From Hydrangea macrophylla (taxonomy: Eukaryota > Streptophyta > Magnoliopsida > Cornales > Hydrangeaceae), in contig CM066992.1 in NCBI GenBank assembly GCA_033977485.1, forward strand, positions 106,999,450-107,063,449: 64,000 bases of DNA, read 5' to 3'. The notes under the pieces are model-generated. The model was not told the origin of the DNA. It did no database searches and saw nothing but the letters and a program-made list of their open reading frames with translations. This document shows, in pieces, positions 22,242-34,110 of the stretch. The stretch's first letter is position 1. Every line of letters begins with the position of its first letter. A program made the translations under genes and the position numbers.

Positions 22242-24240
22242 TGTCACGACCCATCCCACTACGCGTGGAAATAGGACACGTGGCACGCCATCAAGGCTTA
22301 TCCAGTTCCATTAAAGTCAAATAGCAGCGGAAAACATTATTAAGATTCATTAAATTCAGAGTTATAAAAAGTTTTTGGGCCAATTGAATTCTTTCAAAAG
22401 AAAACAGTTTTGAAAACAGAAGACCAGTCGACTGATCGAGGGTCCGGTCGACTGGTGATCTCAAGCAAAAAAAGGTTTCCAAATATAACAGCCCATCCAG
22501 TCGACTGGTGCCTAAAATTTTAAGTCGACTGAAGAAGTCTAGTCGACTGTTTTCTCAACCCAGTCGACTGAACCTCAGACGAAACCAAGCAGTAACCAAT
22601 CCAACACAGCGGTCCAGTCGACTGGATCAAAAACCAGTCGACTGATTTCTATCAGCAAACTCAAAACTGCAGCTTTCCCACTCAAGGTTCTTCCAATTCC
22701 AAACCAACATATAACCACTCTATTCCATCATTTAAAACATGAATACAAGAGCGTTTACTAGGGATTACAAGTACCAAAACTAAGTTCATATTAAATTACA
22801 ACATATTACGAAAACTCAAATCCTTATACAAGTTTTAGGATTTAAACAAAAACATATACAAGTGATTCCCCCAGCGTTCTTTAACGTCCTCACTCATCAC
22901 GCTTCTTCTTGTCTTTCTTTTTACCTGCAATGGAGTACATCTCCACTGCTCAGCTATATGCTGAGCGTACAAGTTCTAACATATGCAATATATGATAATC
23001 ATGCTTTAATCTCATAAATCATATAAATAGTCTCTAGGGAGAAAAATATGCCTTCATCCGGTAGCGGCAAGTCTAAGTCTTAAACCGCGATGTCAATGGC
23101 TAGTCCAAGCCTACAACCATTACATCCCACAAGTGTCATGGCAAATCCAAGCCTACAACCATGCACTGCAGTCGTCGCTACTCAAATTCTCAAACAACGA
23201 GAAGCTTACTCCGGCATGAATTTGTATAAGACTCCCCTTTGACCCACATAGACAACTCAACGTGCTCGCGTAAAAGTAGACATGCTTTTCACAATTTAGC
23301 GCGTGCATAATTAACGGGCCTACAATTAACACATGGATTTTGCCCGGATCTCAATTTCGTCGTCGAAATATAAAACATGTATTTCTCTATATTTCACAAG
23401 TTAGGACTTCATACCTCGTGCGATTTCCCCCAAACTTTGAAGGATCGACTAGAAGGCTAATTAATCGTCGGATTTCGAATTTGAGAAAATTCTTACAAGT
23501 TTATACTTGTTTTTCCCAAAAGTCTAAAATTAAGATTTTTACAAAACTTGGCCAAACACGGCCTAAGTAGTATCAAAACGAAGATCTTACCTCCACGAGT
23601 TCAAATATGAAATCTGGAGAAAATCTGACGGACGAAAGGTTGTCGTATGTCGCCGGCAAGCTCGTGGCAACCAATCTCCCTTCTCTCTCCTCTCTCTAGA
23701 TATTTTGGAAAGTTTGGATGAGATTGAAATCTCATCCTCATCTATATATAGACAAACGTTCTGGAAATTACGTTTACCTCCCCGCAAGTTTCTCAAACTT
23801 CTAATTAACCCATGAAACTTCGCATACTTCCATTTTATAACTTTACGAGTGAAAATTATAAATTCTAAAAGTTTTCGACTAGGTTTCGTTTCGGTCCAAA
23901 ATAACGTCCGAAAACTATAATCTGTGAAATCTCTACACAACCTACCTTTTTAATTAACGTATCACTCACGTTCTCACCACAGTTCTCAAAATGATATACT
24001 AAAGTATCCAAATACCAGAGTTATACTACACAGGTATAATTACTATTCACAAAATACCATATAAGTCAAATAATATTTAAATCATATAAATGCCATTTAC
24101 TCATGCTCATGCCATATGAACTATCATGTTCCCGTGTCCTCACTGACACCTTACCGTTGACTTACAGTCAACCTCATCACCATTATCAACTAACATTGAT
24201 AAACTCCCAAATTACAATTATGCATGATAAAATTATAAAT
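22242..24240 (-). mobile_element. Tekay-like LTR, minus strand
   Basis: On the minus strand the LTR ends ...GGGATGGGTCGTGACA at 22242, like the Tekay LTR end at 11144. A block GCTCAGCATATAGCTGAGCAGTG (about 22945-22968, minus) corresponds to the CACCAGCTTTCATAAGCTG block of that LTR. The upstream limit (about 24000-24250) is approximate. No coding sequence. Confidence 0.5.
22424..22645. repeat. Eight CAGTCGACTG palindromic words
   Basis: Words of the form (C/A/T)(A/G)GTCGACTG begin near 22424, 22444, 22497, 22523, 22541, 22561, 22614 and 22634, several being the full CCAGTCGACTGG. Spacing ranges from about 18 to 53 bases, with unrelated text between. Confidence 0.85.
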
Positions 24241-25700
24241 TCCTGAAACGGGTGTGTTAACTACAAACCAAACTACAAACTACCAACATGTTAACATAAG
24301 TAAATTCCCATCCCAAGCCAAGCCTCTCTCATTTCCTCTCTGAGTATTGCTCCGAACCTGCGGTGGTTGTTATTTATCACAAAGGAAAATGGTTTACTTA
24401 CGTATTACGTTTAGTGAGCAATCTAAACATGATTGAATGCTTAACATATGCAATGCTACAAATAACCACATAATTTATATCGTGGTCGCCGAACCACCGG
24501 TTCAATGATTCATTCAGACCCGAAGACCTTCCCTTGGCCCCGTGGTCACTTCTATTCCTTGGACTTTCGATTTCAATGGATTCTTCTCCTTCTCCAACCT
24601 TATTACTCCCAACAATGAATCATTTCTCCAGTATTCTTTGATCACCACATAAGAACAAAAGCATATAAGCACATAGGCATGGCAACTTTTCACATAATTG
24701 GCATGTTAATCACAAATATATTATTTTCATGACTTCTAAGCATGAATCTACCATCTCTATTTGTATTTGAATCATTCCACAAGTTAAACTACAATCAATT
24801 TCTAGTTTGAAAACTCACCTTATGTGATTTTTACCTCAAATTAGCTAGAAAATGAAATCCTTAACAATTCTTGCTCAAATCCTACTTTGGAGTAAATCCT
24901 ACAAGTTTTCTGCAATCGCGTCGTCACTGATTAGAACGAGCTACAAAATTACAACAATTAAAATGTAAAAAAAAGGTAAAGAAATGATCATCTTACCTCC
25001 ACGAGTCCGAATACGACTTTGGTTCGCGAATTAGACATCGGACTGCAACGAAACGACGAGAAATAGGCATCAGCGTCTCGTAATCTCGTCAGCTCTCTTT
25101 TTTTCTTTTCTCTAATTTCTGTAAATGTTTTTAGAGTCCCTCCCTCACTTGACACACACACATGCAACATGCATTGAGGTGTCAAGCTCTCATTTTTCCT
25201 CTTTTTCATTTGCACCACCAACATTTCTGAAGCTCTTATTATGAAATCCCCCAACATTCCATTAACTACCCAAATATTTAAATTGGTGTTTGTCTAAGTC
25301 CCGTTTGGGTCCCAAACGTGGTCCAAAATATTTTATGAAGTTGCTATCGTACCTACTAATTATGCACTTTTTCATTTATGCCCTTATATACAATAACCAA
25401 ACTAGCATTTTAATAATCAACATATTAATCAATGTAATATGAAAGCTATTAAACATATCTCCAATTAATCATATAAATGCATCTAATCATTTAAATGCAA
25501 TTTATTTTATCCAAGCCCTTCACCGGGTCCTACTTCATAACCTGTCTAACCTCACCAGGGACTTTTCCACGAGCGAGTCCAAAGCCTCCCCTTAATCCAT
25601 TATATACACTAATCACACCAATTAATGTATATTAACCTGCCAATTAACCCTATTTTCGGGTACAGGTGGTACAACAACTGTTAGTGTGATATCTCTTTTA
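24240..25700 (-). mobile_element. Second LTR-like segment, minus strand
   Basis: The layout mirrors the preceding LTR: CTTACCTCCACGAGTCCGAATACGA at 24994 echoes CTTACCTCCACGAGTTCAAATATGA at 23588. TTTACTTACGTATTACGTTTAGTGAGCA near 24391 holds the corresponding late-LTR position. It is a related but distinct family member or tandem piece. Limits are approximate, no genes. Confidence 0.35.
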
Positions 25701-26445
25701 AAATACCATTTTGTCCCTTATGTTATGTTTCTATACACTTCCATCTTCGAGAGGGTATTTAAGTAAATTCTATTATAAAAAGACAACACAGTTATAAAAT
25801 AAACAATTCCTCTCCTTTATAGTCCCACCACTAGCAGGATAAGTTATATACTACTATTAGTGAACCCATCATACCACATTATCATGATGATGTAGTGTGA
25901 CGCCCAATTATATGAAGATATATGGCCTAAAAAATAGTAGACTTTACAGGCAGCCAATGAGAGTACATAGGTTATTTTATGTGGGATCCACACACCGGGA
26001 CCGTCACTAATCTTAAAGACAGTGTGATGAGGACTGGTTTTTGTAAAATACTAGCCCGATAAAGAATAGAATTGATAAATCTTAGCCCCATTTCTCTAGT
26101 TTTACCTACACTCGTGTTTTAATCTATTTCTTTACGCAATGATATATTTTCTTGGTATGTTGTTGTGTTTAATTTTGTTTTATGTAGGTGACAAGCGGGT
26201 GTATTTGTAGAATATAACTGCGCTAAAAGAGAAAAATTAAATGCACTAGGAAAGTCTACAATTCCCCTGTTTATCTGCAATTTGAATTACAATACCAGTT
26301 TTTGCACAAATTGATTAAACTATGATAAGTGGTATTGTTTTAGTGATTATTTGTGCAGATCACTGCTGCTGTGTACAGGATTGAAGAATATTGATAAAAG
26401 GAAGTGTTAGAGCCTGATGAAGAAAACTCAAAGCTGAAATAGAGG

Positions 26446-26560
26446 TTTCGAGCGATCGAGAGTTTTCGAGCGATTGACGTGTCGATCGATCGACTGTAGT
26501 TCAAGCGATTGAAGTTTCTGGAAGTTAGATCGATCGAGAATTTTCGATCGATCGAACATG
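26446..26560. repeat. GATCGATC palindromic words, cluster 1
   Basis: About six words of the GAGCGATCGA / GTCGATCGATCGAC / TTCGATCGATCGAA type recur, some decayed to CGATTGA, at 15-30 base spacing. They lie upstream of the presumed LTR TATA box. Confidence 0.8.
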
Positions 26561-26624
26561 CCTTTTATCAGAATTTATGCGCACGCAGCAGAAACGGGAT
26601 TTAACCCTAGTATTAGGTTGTAGC

Positions 26625-26634
26625 TATATATATT
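26625..26634 (+). promoter_or_regulatory. Candidate TATA box of the Athila-like LTR
   Basis: GTAGCTATATATATTCATTTCG fits a TATA box about 435 bases into the LTR. The transcript would start near 26660. AT-rich alternatives exist. Confidence 0.4.
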
Positions 26635-27053
26635 CATTTCGTTTACGTCCCAAGGGGACGCCCCACTTGTTTTCATCAGTTTTCATAGGGAAGAGAGAGT
26701 TTTTCTTGTGGTTTCTTTTGTAGGTTTTTCAAGATTCAACGTTGTTAGATTGGATTGGTTGTAGTAATACAAGTTTTTCTCGTTCCAGGTTCTTTATTGC
26801 TGTTCTATTTATATGCTGCATTGAGTTAATCACAGTTTAGTTCTTCAAGCTTTGAATATTGCATGTTAGATAGGTAAAAACCATTATTTTCATAGTTTTA
26901 ATGAAAAACTTGCAACCAAACGTTACTTTAATGACTTTTTACGTTCAAAATAAATCTGATACTTCCCAGACCATGTCTGAGTAGTTCGGGGTTGGGAAAT
27001 CGCGATGAAATCGTGATTTCAGACCTCTGCCATGCACTATATTTTTCTCTGTG

Positions 27054-27180
27054 TTCGATCGATCGAAGGTAGTTCGATCGATCGGACCAGAGACACAGTC
27101 GAGCGATCGAAGTTATTTCGATCGATCGAGAGATGAAGTGTTTCGATCGATCGAATGCGCGTCGATCGATCGAGGACTCT
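27054..27180. repeat. GATCGATC palindromic words, cluster 2
   Basis: Six words (GTTCGATCGATCGAAG, GTTCGATCGATCGGAC, GTCGAGCGATCGAAG, TTTCGATCGATCGAGAG, TTTCGATCGATCGAATG, GTCGATCGATCGAGG) lie about 15-25 bases apart, downstream of the presumed transcript start. Confidence 0.9.
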
Positions 27181-27836
27181 GATTCTTGAGGACATCTAAT
27201 ACAGTATTCCAAGACTTTCTGCTTTACTGATTCGTTATCAAACTGTCCCCATATGCTTAGTTTGTCAAAACAGTCTTTAAACGTTAAGCCTTAAGGCATT
27301 TTCTTTCAATATATTTTGCAAACCACCCTCAATGCTAATACCATTGTAGGTGAGAGTCTTAACTATTGGATTAAACCACCTTTGTGTATTTCAAACTTAA
27401 TTGTGATGATCTAGTCCCGGTCATGAAAGGACTATTGATTCTATATCCTTAGAGAAGTACGGGATACTGTAGAAGTTGCCCTCCGTTGAGCTTAATTGCA
27501 TTTGCATGGTAGATGGTTGAGTCATGGTGGATTCGCGTGATCCCAACACTTTCTTTTATTAAAAAAAAACGTTTTCAAATCTTGTTTAGTTAAATAGTTA
27601 ATCAGTAGTTTATTTAATTTAGTTGCTTTTAAGTTAGTAGTTGTTAATTGTAGAACTTTGTGTTCTGCACTTCTCTTTGAATATTGAATTTTCTTTTCTT
27701 TTAGAGTCTAATCTAAGTTAGTTGATTCTTATCCTTCCCTGTGGGATCGACCTGGTCTTACCAGTTACTACTTGCACGTCCACCTACACTTGGGTGTTGC
27801 ACAAGAGCGCACGAGATTTTTCGCGTGTCAAGTTTT

Positions 27837-27854
27837 TGGCACCGTTGCCGGGGA
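27837..27854 (+). other. Primer binding site for tRNA-Asp
   Basis: TGGCACCGTTGCCGGGGA is complementary to the 3' end of plant tRNA-Asp with one mismatch (CAC for CGC). This is the primer used by Athila-type elements. Confidence 0.85.
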
Positions 27855-27970
27855 AGGCGACGATCAATTCCTTACATTACCTCAGTCTCTCTTCATCTCT
27901 TTCTGTTTTTATTTTCTTTTCTTTTCAGTTCTTTTGGTAAACACTCACCTTAGGGACTCTCCTAGTTCAT

Positions 27971-30900
27971 GTCCAATAATTCTATTGAAGGAATTTTTGG
28001 AAATCCTTTCTACCAATCTGACTCTGATAGTTCCGTTAATCCGATAGCCACTCCAACTGAATCAATGGATGATCATCAGAGTGAAAATGGTGACAATGTT
28101 GTGGTACCAATTGATGAGGCACTACGTCCTCTTTGCGATCTCATGCAACCAGAACACGCACCTACGCCCCTCTTGCATTCAAATCCCACCGCATAATGGC
28201 GAATTTCAGTTTCGCAATGGGATGATCCAACTGCTTCCCACTTTTTATGGGATGGAAAGTGAGAAGGCGTACTTACATGTCACTGATTTTGAGGATGTTT
28301 GCAAAACATTCTCGCAGAATTGTCCTAGGGAGGTAACGCATCTAATGTTATTCCCGTTCACTTTGAAAGATAAAGCGAAGGCGTGGCTCCACTCCCTAAA
28401 ACCTAATTCAATTTTCACCTGGCATGCGATGAGCACCGCATTTCTGAAGAAATTCTATCCTACTCGCATGACCACAGATCTTCAGCGTCAAATCAATTCC
28501 TATAAACAAAAGAGCAATGAAACCTTCACACAAGCGTGGGAGCGTTTCAAAGATTTGCTTCTCTCATGCCCACACCATGGGTTTGAGAAATGGCGAACTA
28601 TCAGCTTCTTTTATCAAGGATTGAATGGTGAAACGAAGAAATTGGTAGAAACTATGAGTTCCGGACCATTTCTGCGTAAAAACACTGAAGAGGCTGAAGC
28701 CCATTTTGAATGGTTAGCTGAATACGCTCATGAATGGTCAAATTCTGACAATGTCTCACGCTCACAGATATCCTGTGTAGAAGAGAAAAGCCTATACCAA
28801 CTAACCAGTGAAGATCACCTCATGACAAAATATTCAGAACTGGCAAAGAAAGTAGAGGAGTTAAGCATGAAAGAAGAGAGCTCTAGGCAAGTCATGCCTG
28901 AGGAACCGTGCGACACATGCAATATGTTGGGACATACAACTCAATATTGTCCCAATGTGCCGTATTTTCAAGAGCAAGCCCCTATGGACATGAATGCCAT
29001 GCAAGGTTTTCGAGGGGCGGGGAATTCCAACAATAACTTTCAAAGTAATAATAGATGGAATCACCCCGGTTTTGATTGGAGAAATAATGATGGGACCCAA
29101 AATCAATATCAACAGCAGCCCTACAACAACAATCAATATCAAGGGCAAAACAATAGGCCGTCCCATCAATACAATCAAAACAGAATCAATAACTACAACC
29201 AAGCTCAACCCTCTAATGCACCACAAACCAATACCTATGTGCCACCGCACAAGAAGGTACAAGAAGAAGAGCCACTTGCTAATGCCAATCTAACGCAGCA
29301 ACTCATACAGATGATGAGTAGAATGTCTGCCACGTTAGAAAGGATCGATGCACGGCAAGAGGGTTCAGGAGGAACATTCCCTGCCCAACCACTTCCGAAC
29401 CCCAAAGGACATAACAATGGTCCTAACAATCAAGAACATGCTAAAGCTGTGACCACATTGAAAAGTGGAAGAATCATAGATAAAAGCATGCCTCTGTCTA
29501 TACCCGAAGTGTACAAAGAGGAGGAAGTGGTGGATAATGAGCTTGAGCAACCATCTACTCGAGAGGAGGAGCCGTCTACTAAGGACGAACAAACAAAGGC
29601 AAACATTGAAGCTCCTAGAGTAGAGGAAGAAGTTGAGAGAAGGCCTGGAAAGGAGTCTGTTAAGGAAGAACCACCAAAATGCCCTTTTCCTGCACCTTAT
29701 CCTCAACGGTTGAAGAAACCCAAGAATGAGACAAAGAATCAGGAGTTTCTGGAATTGTTTAAACAAGTTAAAATTAACCTTCCACTCCTAGATGCTATCA
29801 AGCAAGTGCTGGCCTATGCCAAGTATCTCAAAGATCTATGCACGGTCAAGAGGAGGCAAAGCGTGAAGAAACATGCTTATGTCGCATGCCAAGCGAGTGC
29901 GATCATTCAAAATGAGTTGCCTCCAAAACTCAAAGATCCCGGTACACCTACTGTCTCATGTAGAATTGGGAATCAAAGGATAGATAACGCACTCCTCGAT
30001 TTAGGAGCAAGCGTGAACCTGCTGCCATATTCAGTCTATAAACAGCTAGGGTTGGGTGAACTCAAACCCACCCGAGTCGCTTTGCAATTGGCAGACAGAT
30101 CTGTGAAGTACCCTAGAGGGGTGTTAGAGGACGTCCTTGTCCAAATAGACTCTTTTGTCTTTCCGGTTGATTTCGTGATATTGGACACCGAACCTGTGTC
30201 TAATCCTGGTGCACATATCCCGGTAATCTTTGGACGTCCATTCCTCAACACTATTGATGCCACGATCAAGGTTAGAAGTGGTATCATGACTATCGTATTC
30301 GGGAACATGACATTAAATGTAAAAATATTTTCTAATCCCCGACCTGAAGAATACGATGATGAGGAAGAAATTCATTATATAGACACGGTCATTGAAGATG
30401 AAGTTGACTTGGTCGACTACAAAGATCCTTTGGAAGTTGTGATGACTCAATTAGGCGATAGCTATCAGCCTGCGGAGTCAACTCCATTGGATGCTGACCT
30501 GAACCAGACATGTCTTATGATGGATACGATAGAGGAGGATAGAGCAGAATGCATGTGGGTAATGCCATATGAACAATTGCCTCCGAAAACTAAGTTGGCA
30601 ATGCCTTCTAGTTTCCAGTTTCCGGAGTTAGAGTTAAAGGAGCTACCCAAAGAGCTAAAATACGCATTCCTAGGGACTGGAAAAACTTATCCTGTGATCA
30701 TTTCATCAGCTTTAACTCATGAACAGGAAGGTAAGTTAGTGCAAATACTGACCAAGCATAAGGATGCTATGGGATGGACGATTGTTGACCTCAAAGGCAT
30801 AAGCCCATCTATATGCACGCATAAGATATATCTGGAGGAAGACGCTAAACCCTCAAGGCAAATGCAAAGGCGTCTGAATCCCAACATGCAAGAAGTAGTT

Positions 30901-31520
30901 AAAAAGGAAGTGCTTAAACTACTTGATGTTGGGATGATTTATCCGATATCTGATAGTCCTTGGGTTAGTCCAACCCAAGTGGTTCCAAAGAAAGCAGGCA
31001 TAACGGTCATCCCGAACAAAGATGGTGAACTAGTACCAACACGAGTTCCTACGAGATGGAGGATGTGTATTGACTACAGAAAGTTGTATACTGTGACCCG
31101 AAAGGACCATTTTCCTTTGCCATTCATGGATCAAATGCTAGAACGTGTGGCGGGTCACAAGTATTACTGCTTTTTGGATGGATACAGTGGATATAATCAA
31201 ATTGAAATTGCTCCTGAAGATCAGGAGAAAACCACATTCACTTGTCCATTTGGTACATTTGCCTACCGACGAATGCCGTTTGGCTTCACCGGCTACCTTT
31301 CAGCGGTGCATGCTAAGCATATTCAGTGACATGGTCGAAAATATCCTTGAAGTCTTCATGGATAATTTTTCAGTGTTTGGCCATAGCTTTGAAGATTGTC
31401 TCAGCAATCTCGAGCAGGTTTTAATGAGGTGTGAGGACAAACACCTAGTTTTGAATTGGGAAAAGTGTCACTTTATGGTGACCAAGGGAATAGTCCTCGG
31501 CCATATAATATCCGATGAGG
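27971..31520 (+). pseudogene. Athila-like gag-pol, frameshifted and truncated
   Basis: The frame opens MSNNSIEGIFGNP at 27971 and shifts near 28190, then stays open from 28194 to 31329. Gag follows (GMESEKAYLHVTDFEDVC...), with a CCHC knuckle CDTCNMLGHTTQYC (28909-28950). The protease has LLDLGASVNLLP (29993-30028) and IPVIFGRPFLN. Reverse transcriptase runs from RRLNPNMQEVV through RMCIDYRKL, FLDGYSGYNQ and CPFGTFAYRRMPFG. A deletion at about 31288 breaks the frame. The continuation (31293-31520) has FMDN where the catalytic FMDD is expected. The element stops at SDEG; RNase H and integrase are missing and CCT-beta fragments follow directly. It cannot move by itself. Confidence 0.9.
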
Positions 31521-31851
31521 GTCATGCCTTCCTTGCATTGTAACAAGGATAATACTTTTATTATTGGCCAATGAAGATAAATTCAAATTAGACGTGATGA
31601 AGATTGCAATGACTACTTCGAGTTCAAAAACATTATGCCAGGATAAGGAACATTTTGCAAATTTGGCAATTGATGCTGTTATGAGCATGCTGATTTTGAT
31701 GGCATTGAGCGTAAAGGTATCAAACGCCCCGAGCCTGGCATGCTAATTCTGGATTGCAATGATTTCGTATTGAGCGCATGACTTCAGTTATTGGTGGTGA
31801 GATTACATCAACCTTTGACAATCCAGAATCTGTACAGGGAACAAGTATCAA
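31521..31851 (+). pseudogene. Chaperonin CCT-beta (TCP-1 beta) fragment, composite unit 1
   Basis: It encodes DKFKLDVMKIAMT, CQDKEHFANLAIDAVM, then after a microhomology join (GTTATG/AGCATG) [12 protein letters not shown] and GGEI..TFDNPES text, with stops and frame changes. These match two separate regions of subunit beta of the cytosolic CCT chaperonin. A ~66 bp insert bounded by ATTGAGCG interrupts the second part. It follows the truncated Athila RT without a gap. Confidence 0.7.
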
Positions 31852-31925
31852 ACTTTGATTACTGACCCCGTAAGTATACATGTTTGACACTAACAACCCC
31901 TACGTTTCTTTAGTCGTCAAAAACT

Positions 31926-32537
31926 TTAATAGAGATTAGCTTTTCGTGCACACTTAGTCCCTCATTCGTTCACACGAAAGTTAGTTGGATATTTAATTGA
32001 ATGCTTGAAGCGTGTGATCAACTAAATCAATTTTATATCTAACACTAATTCGTGTTAACGAAAATGTATCAAGTGTGCACGATTTTTATTATTCACACGA
32101 ATACTTTAGTTGATCACACGATCGTTACATTGAACCGAAACGCGACGTTGTACGTGTGAACGATTCAATATAATTGTGTACACGAACATGTACTTTTTCT
32201 TTCGTTCACACGAAGTTATTGTCGTGCAAATGTGAACGAATGAACGATTAGTGGATTAGATGTTCTTGTACACAACCTATATAATGGTTCACACGTACTA
32301 TGACGCGCAATAAATATCGTGCACACTTTTATGATTTTCGTTAAAACGAGATGTGTTAAAAGCTAACGAATGAACGATTAAGTGTGAACGCAGAATGTAT
32401 TACGTGTGAGCGAAATCAGTATTACGTGTGCACGATATGCATTGTTCACACGTACAACGTCGCGTTCTGATCAATTAAATCAATTTTATATCTAACACAA
32501 GCTCGTATGAACGATTTTATACAAATGTGTACACGGG
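31926..32537. mobile_element. Foldback-type repeat, left member
   Basis: Starting GATTAGCTTTTCGTGCACAC, about 430 bases match, in inverted orientation, the stretch 32690-33119. TTCGTTCACACG and CGTGTGAACGA words recur throughout on both strands. No coding sequence. The right end lacks the terminal TCGTGCAC word, so this copy is broken. Confidence 0.7.
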
Positions 32538-33232
32538 CCCAAAGGATAGGCTTGTTGAGTTCGAGAAAGGTAAGAAAGTTAAGTAAGATTAGTCTTTCGT
32601 GCACACTTTGTCCCTTGTTCGTTCAGACGGAAGTTGGTTGGATATTTATTTGAATTCTTGAAGCGTGTGATCAACTAAATTAATTAAATATCCAACACAT
32701 CTCGTTTTAACGAAAATCTTAAAAGTGTACACGATATTTATTGCGCGTCATAGTACGTGTGAACGATTATATACGGTTGTGTACAAGAACATCTAATCCA
32801 CTAATCGTTCATTCGTTCACATTTGCACGACAATAACTTCGTGTGAACGAAAGAAAAAGTATATGTTCGTGTACACAACCACATTGAATCGTTCACACGT
32901 ACAACGTCGCGTTTCGGTTCAATGTAACGATCGTGTGATCAACTAAAGTATTCGTGTGAATAATAAAACTCGTGCACACTTTGAATATTTTCGTTAACAC
33001 GAAATTGTGCCAGATATTTAATTGATTTAGTTTATCACACGCTTAAAGCATTCAATTAAATATCCAACCAACTTTCGTCTGAACGAACGAGGGACAAAGT
33101 GTGCACGAAAGACTAATCTTACTTAACTTTCTTACCTTTCTTCACCTCCGTTAAGAACCGGTCTAAACCAAATGGATCAGGTTCTTCTGCCTCTTTCTCG
33201 AACTCAACAAGCCTATCCTTTGGGCCCGTTTT
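32538..33232. mobile_element. Palindromic foldback element including both ends of a SKIP fragment
   Basis: The left side runs GGGCCCAAAGGATAGGCTTG (32538) through AAGTAAGATTAGTCTTTCGTGC. The right side is its complement, ...GCACGAAAGACTAATCTTACTT (33100-33124) through CAAGCCTATCCTTTGGGCCC (33210-33229). The left copy of the SKIP tail lacks about 65 bases between GAGAAAG and AAGAAAG, a short-repeat deletion. The whole can form a long hairpin of about 690 bases. Confidence 0.8.
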
Positions 33233-33447
33233 CTCATATGCGCCCGCAAATCCCTTGTCGGGTTTGAAGCAATCAGTCTTCATAATCTTATCCAGTTGCT
33301 CATCTGCACCTCCATACATCTCACCGTCAACATATTTCTTTGCTCCTTTCTTTCATTCTCCTTCATCATCATCTCCTTTGAGCGCATTGCAATAGTCTCT
33401 CGGGCCTTCTGAATGACAACAATTTCTGTGTTCAAACCCCTGAAAAT
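33119..33447 (-). pseudogene. SNW/SKIP gene fragment (splicing/transcription co-regulator)
   Basis: A splice-type acceptor (TTTTCAG, minus) precedes a frame with QKARETIAMRSKEMM and KENERKEQRN, matching the SNW region of plant SKIP. A frame change and internal deletion then join it to MYGGADEQLDKIMKTD at 33319. That part continues through FKPDKGFAGA, VEFEKEAEE and DPFGLDRFLTEVKKGKK, and stops at 33119. The intact protein is a spliceosome and clock-associated factor. Only two conserved pieces remain, so this is a captured fragment. Confidence 0.75.
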
Positions 33448-33502
33448 AAGGTTTTAGGTTCTATTCTATTCTAGCTTCCCTCGTACACGGAAGAGTCCAA
33501 GG

Positions 33503-33873
33503 AACCGTTAACGAGCAGATAAATAGGAGAAAGAGAGACTTTATGTAGTAAAGCAGTACCATGGAAAGCAGCACGGCTATAGAAGAGCGTTCCAAAGCCA
33601 CCAATCATAACCCAATGAAGACCAAAAAGTATTATGGTTCATGGGTATTAATTGCTTTGTCAACTGACAGTTAGCGATAAACAGGAGAACCGTTAACGAG
33701 CAAATAAACAGGAGGGAGAGAGAAATAGAGAGTTGATGTAGTAAAGCAGTACCATGGAAAGCAGCACGGCTATAGAAGAGAATTCCAAAGCCACCAATCA
33801 TAACCCAGTGAAGACCAAAAAGTATTATGGTTCATGGGTATTAATTGCTTTGTCAACCGACAGTTAATCTACA
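33503..33873. repeat. Tandem duplication of ~185 bp
   Basis: Units at about 33503-33682 and 33690-33873 share GAACCGTTAACGAGCA, GTAGTAAAGCAGTACCATGG, and AAGACCAAAAAGTATTATGG. On the minus strand both encode [11 protein letters not shown](T/I)LFYSRAAFHG, which looks like real protein sequence but which I do not recognise. Confidence 0.75.
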
Positions 33874-34110
33874 ATTGCATAGAGGAGCTCTTCACTGACG
33901 CCGGGGTACTTGCCATTAAGCATGCTGATTTTGATGATATTGAGTGCTTGACTTTAGTTATTGGTGGTAAGATTGCATAAACCTTTGACAATCCAGAATC
34001 AGTTAAGCTTTGGCACTGCAATCTCATTGAGGAAATTATGATTAGCGAGGACAATTTGATCCATTTCTCTGGTGTTGATATGGGTCATGTCTTTATTGCA
34101 TTGTAACAAG
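33838..34110 (+). pseudogene. CCT-beta fragment 2
   Basis: The frame reads [36 protein letters not shown], a stop, then [20 protein letters not shown] and [16 protein letters not shown]. It corresponds to the apical/intermediate region of CCT-beta. The stop near 33979 and missing bases mark it as dead. Immediately preceded by the 185 bp tandem duplication. Confidence 0.8.

Larger units (their letters stand above)
26190..27830 (+). mobile_element. 5' LTR of an Athila-like Ty3/gypsy element
   Basis: The LTR ends ...TTCGCGTGTCA at 27830, six bases before a tRNA-Asp primer site, in the wording typical of Athila (ATCGACCTGG...TACTTGCACG...TTGGGTGTTGC). The start TGACAAGCGGG at 26190 is inferred from an expected length of about 1.6 kb. 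A TATA run lies at 26625. Two clusters of TCGATCGATCGA words flank the presumed transcript start. No 3' LTR exists in the window. Confidence 0.6.

Noticed and set aside
28861..29766. Two 133-residue minus-strand frames
   Set aside because: Antisense shadows of the Athila gag-pol coding sequence.
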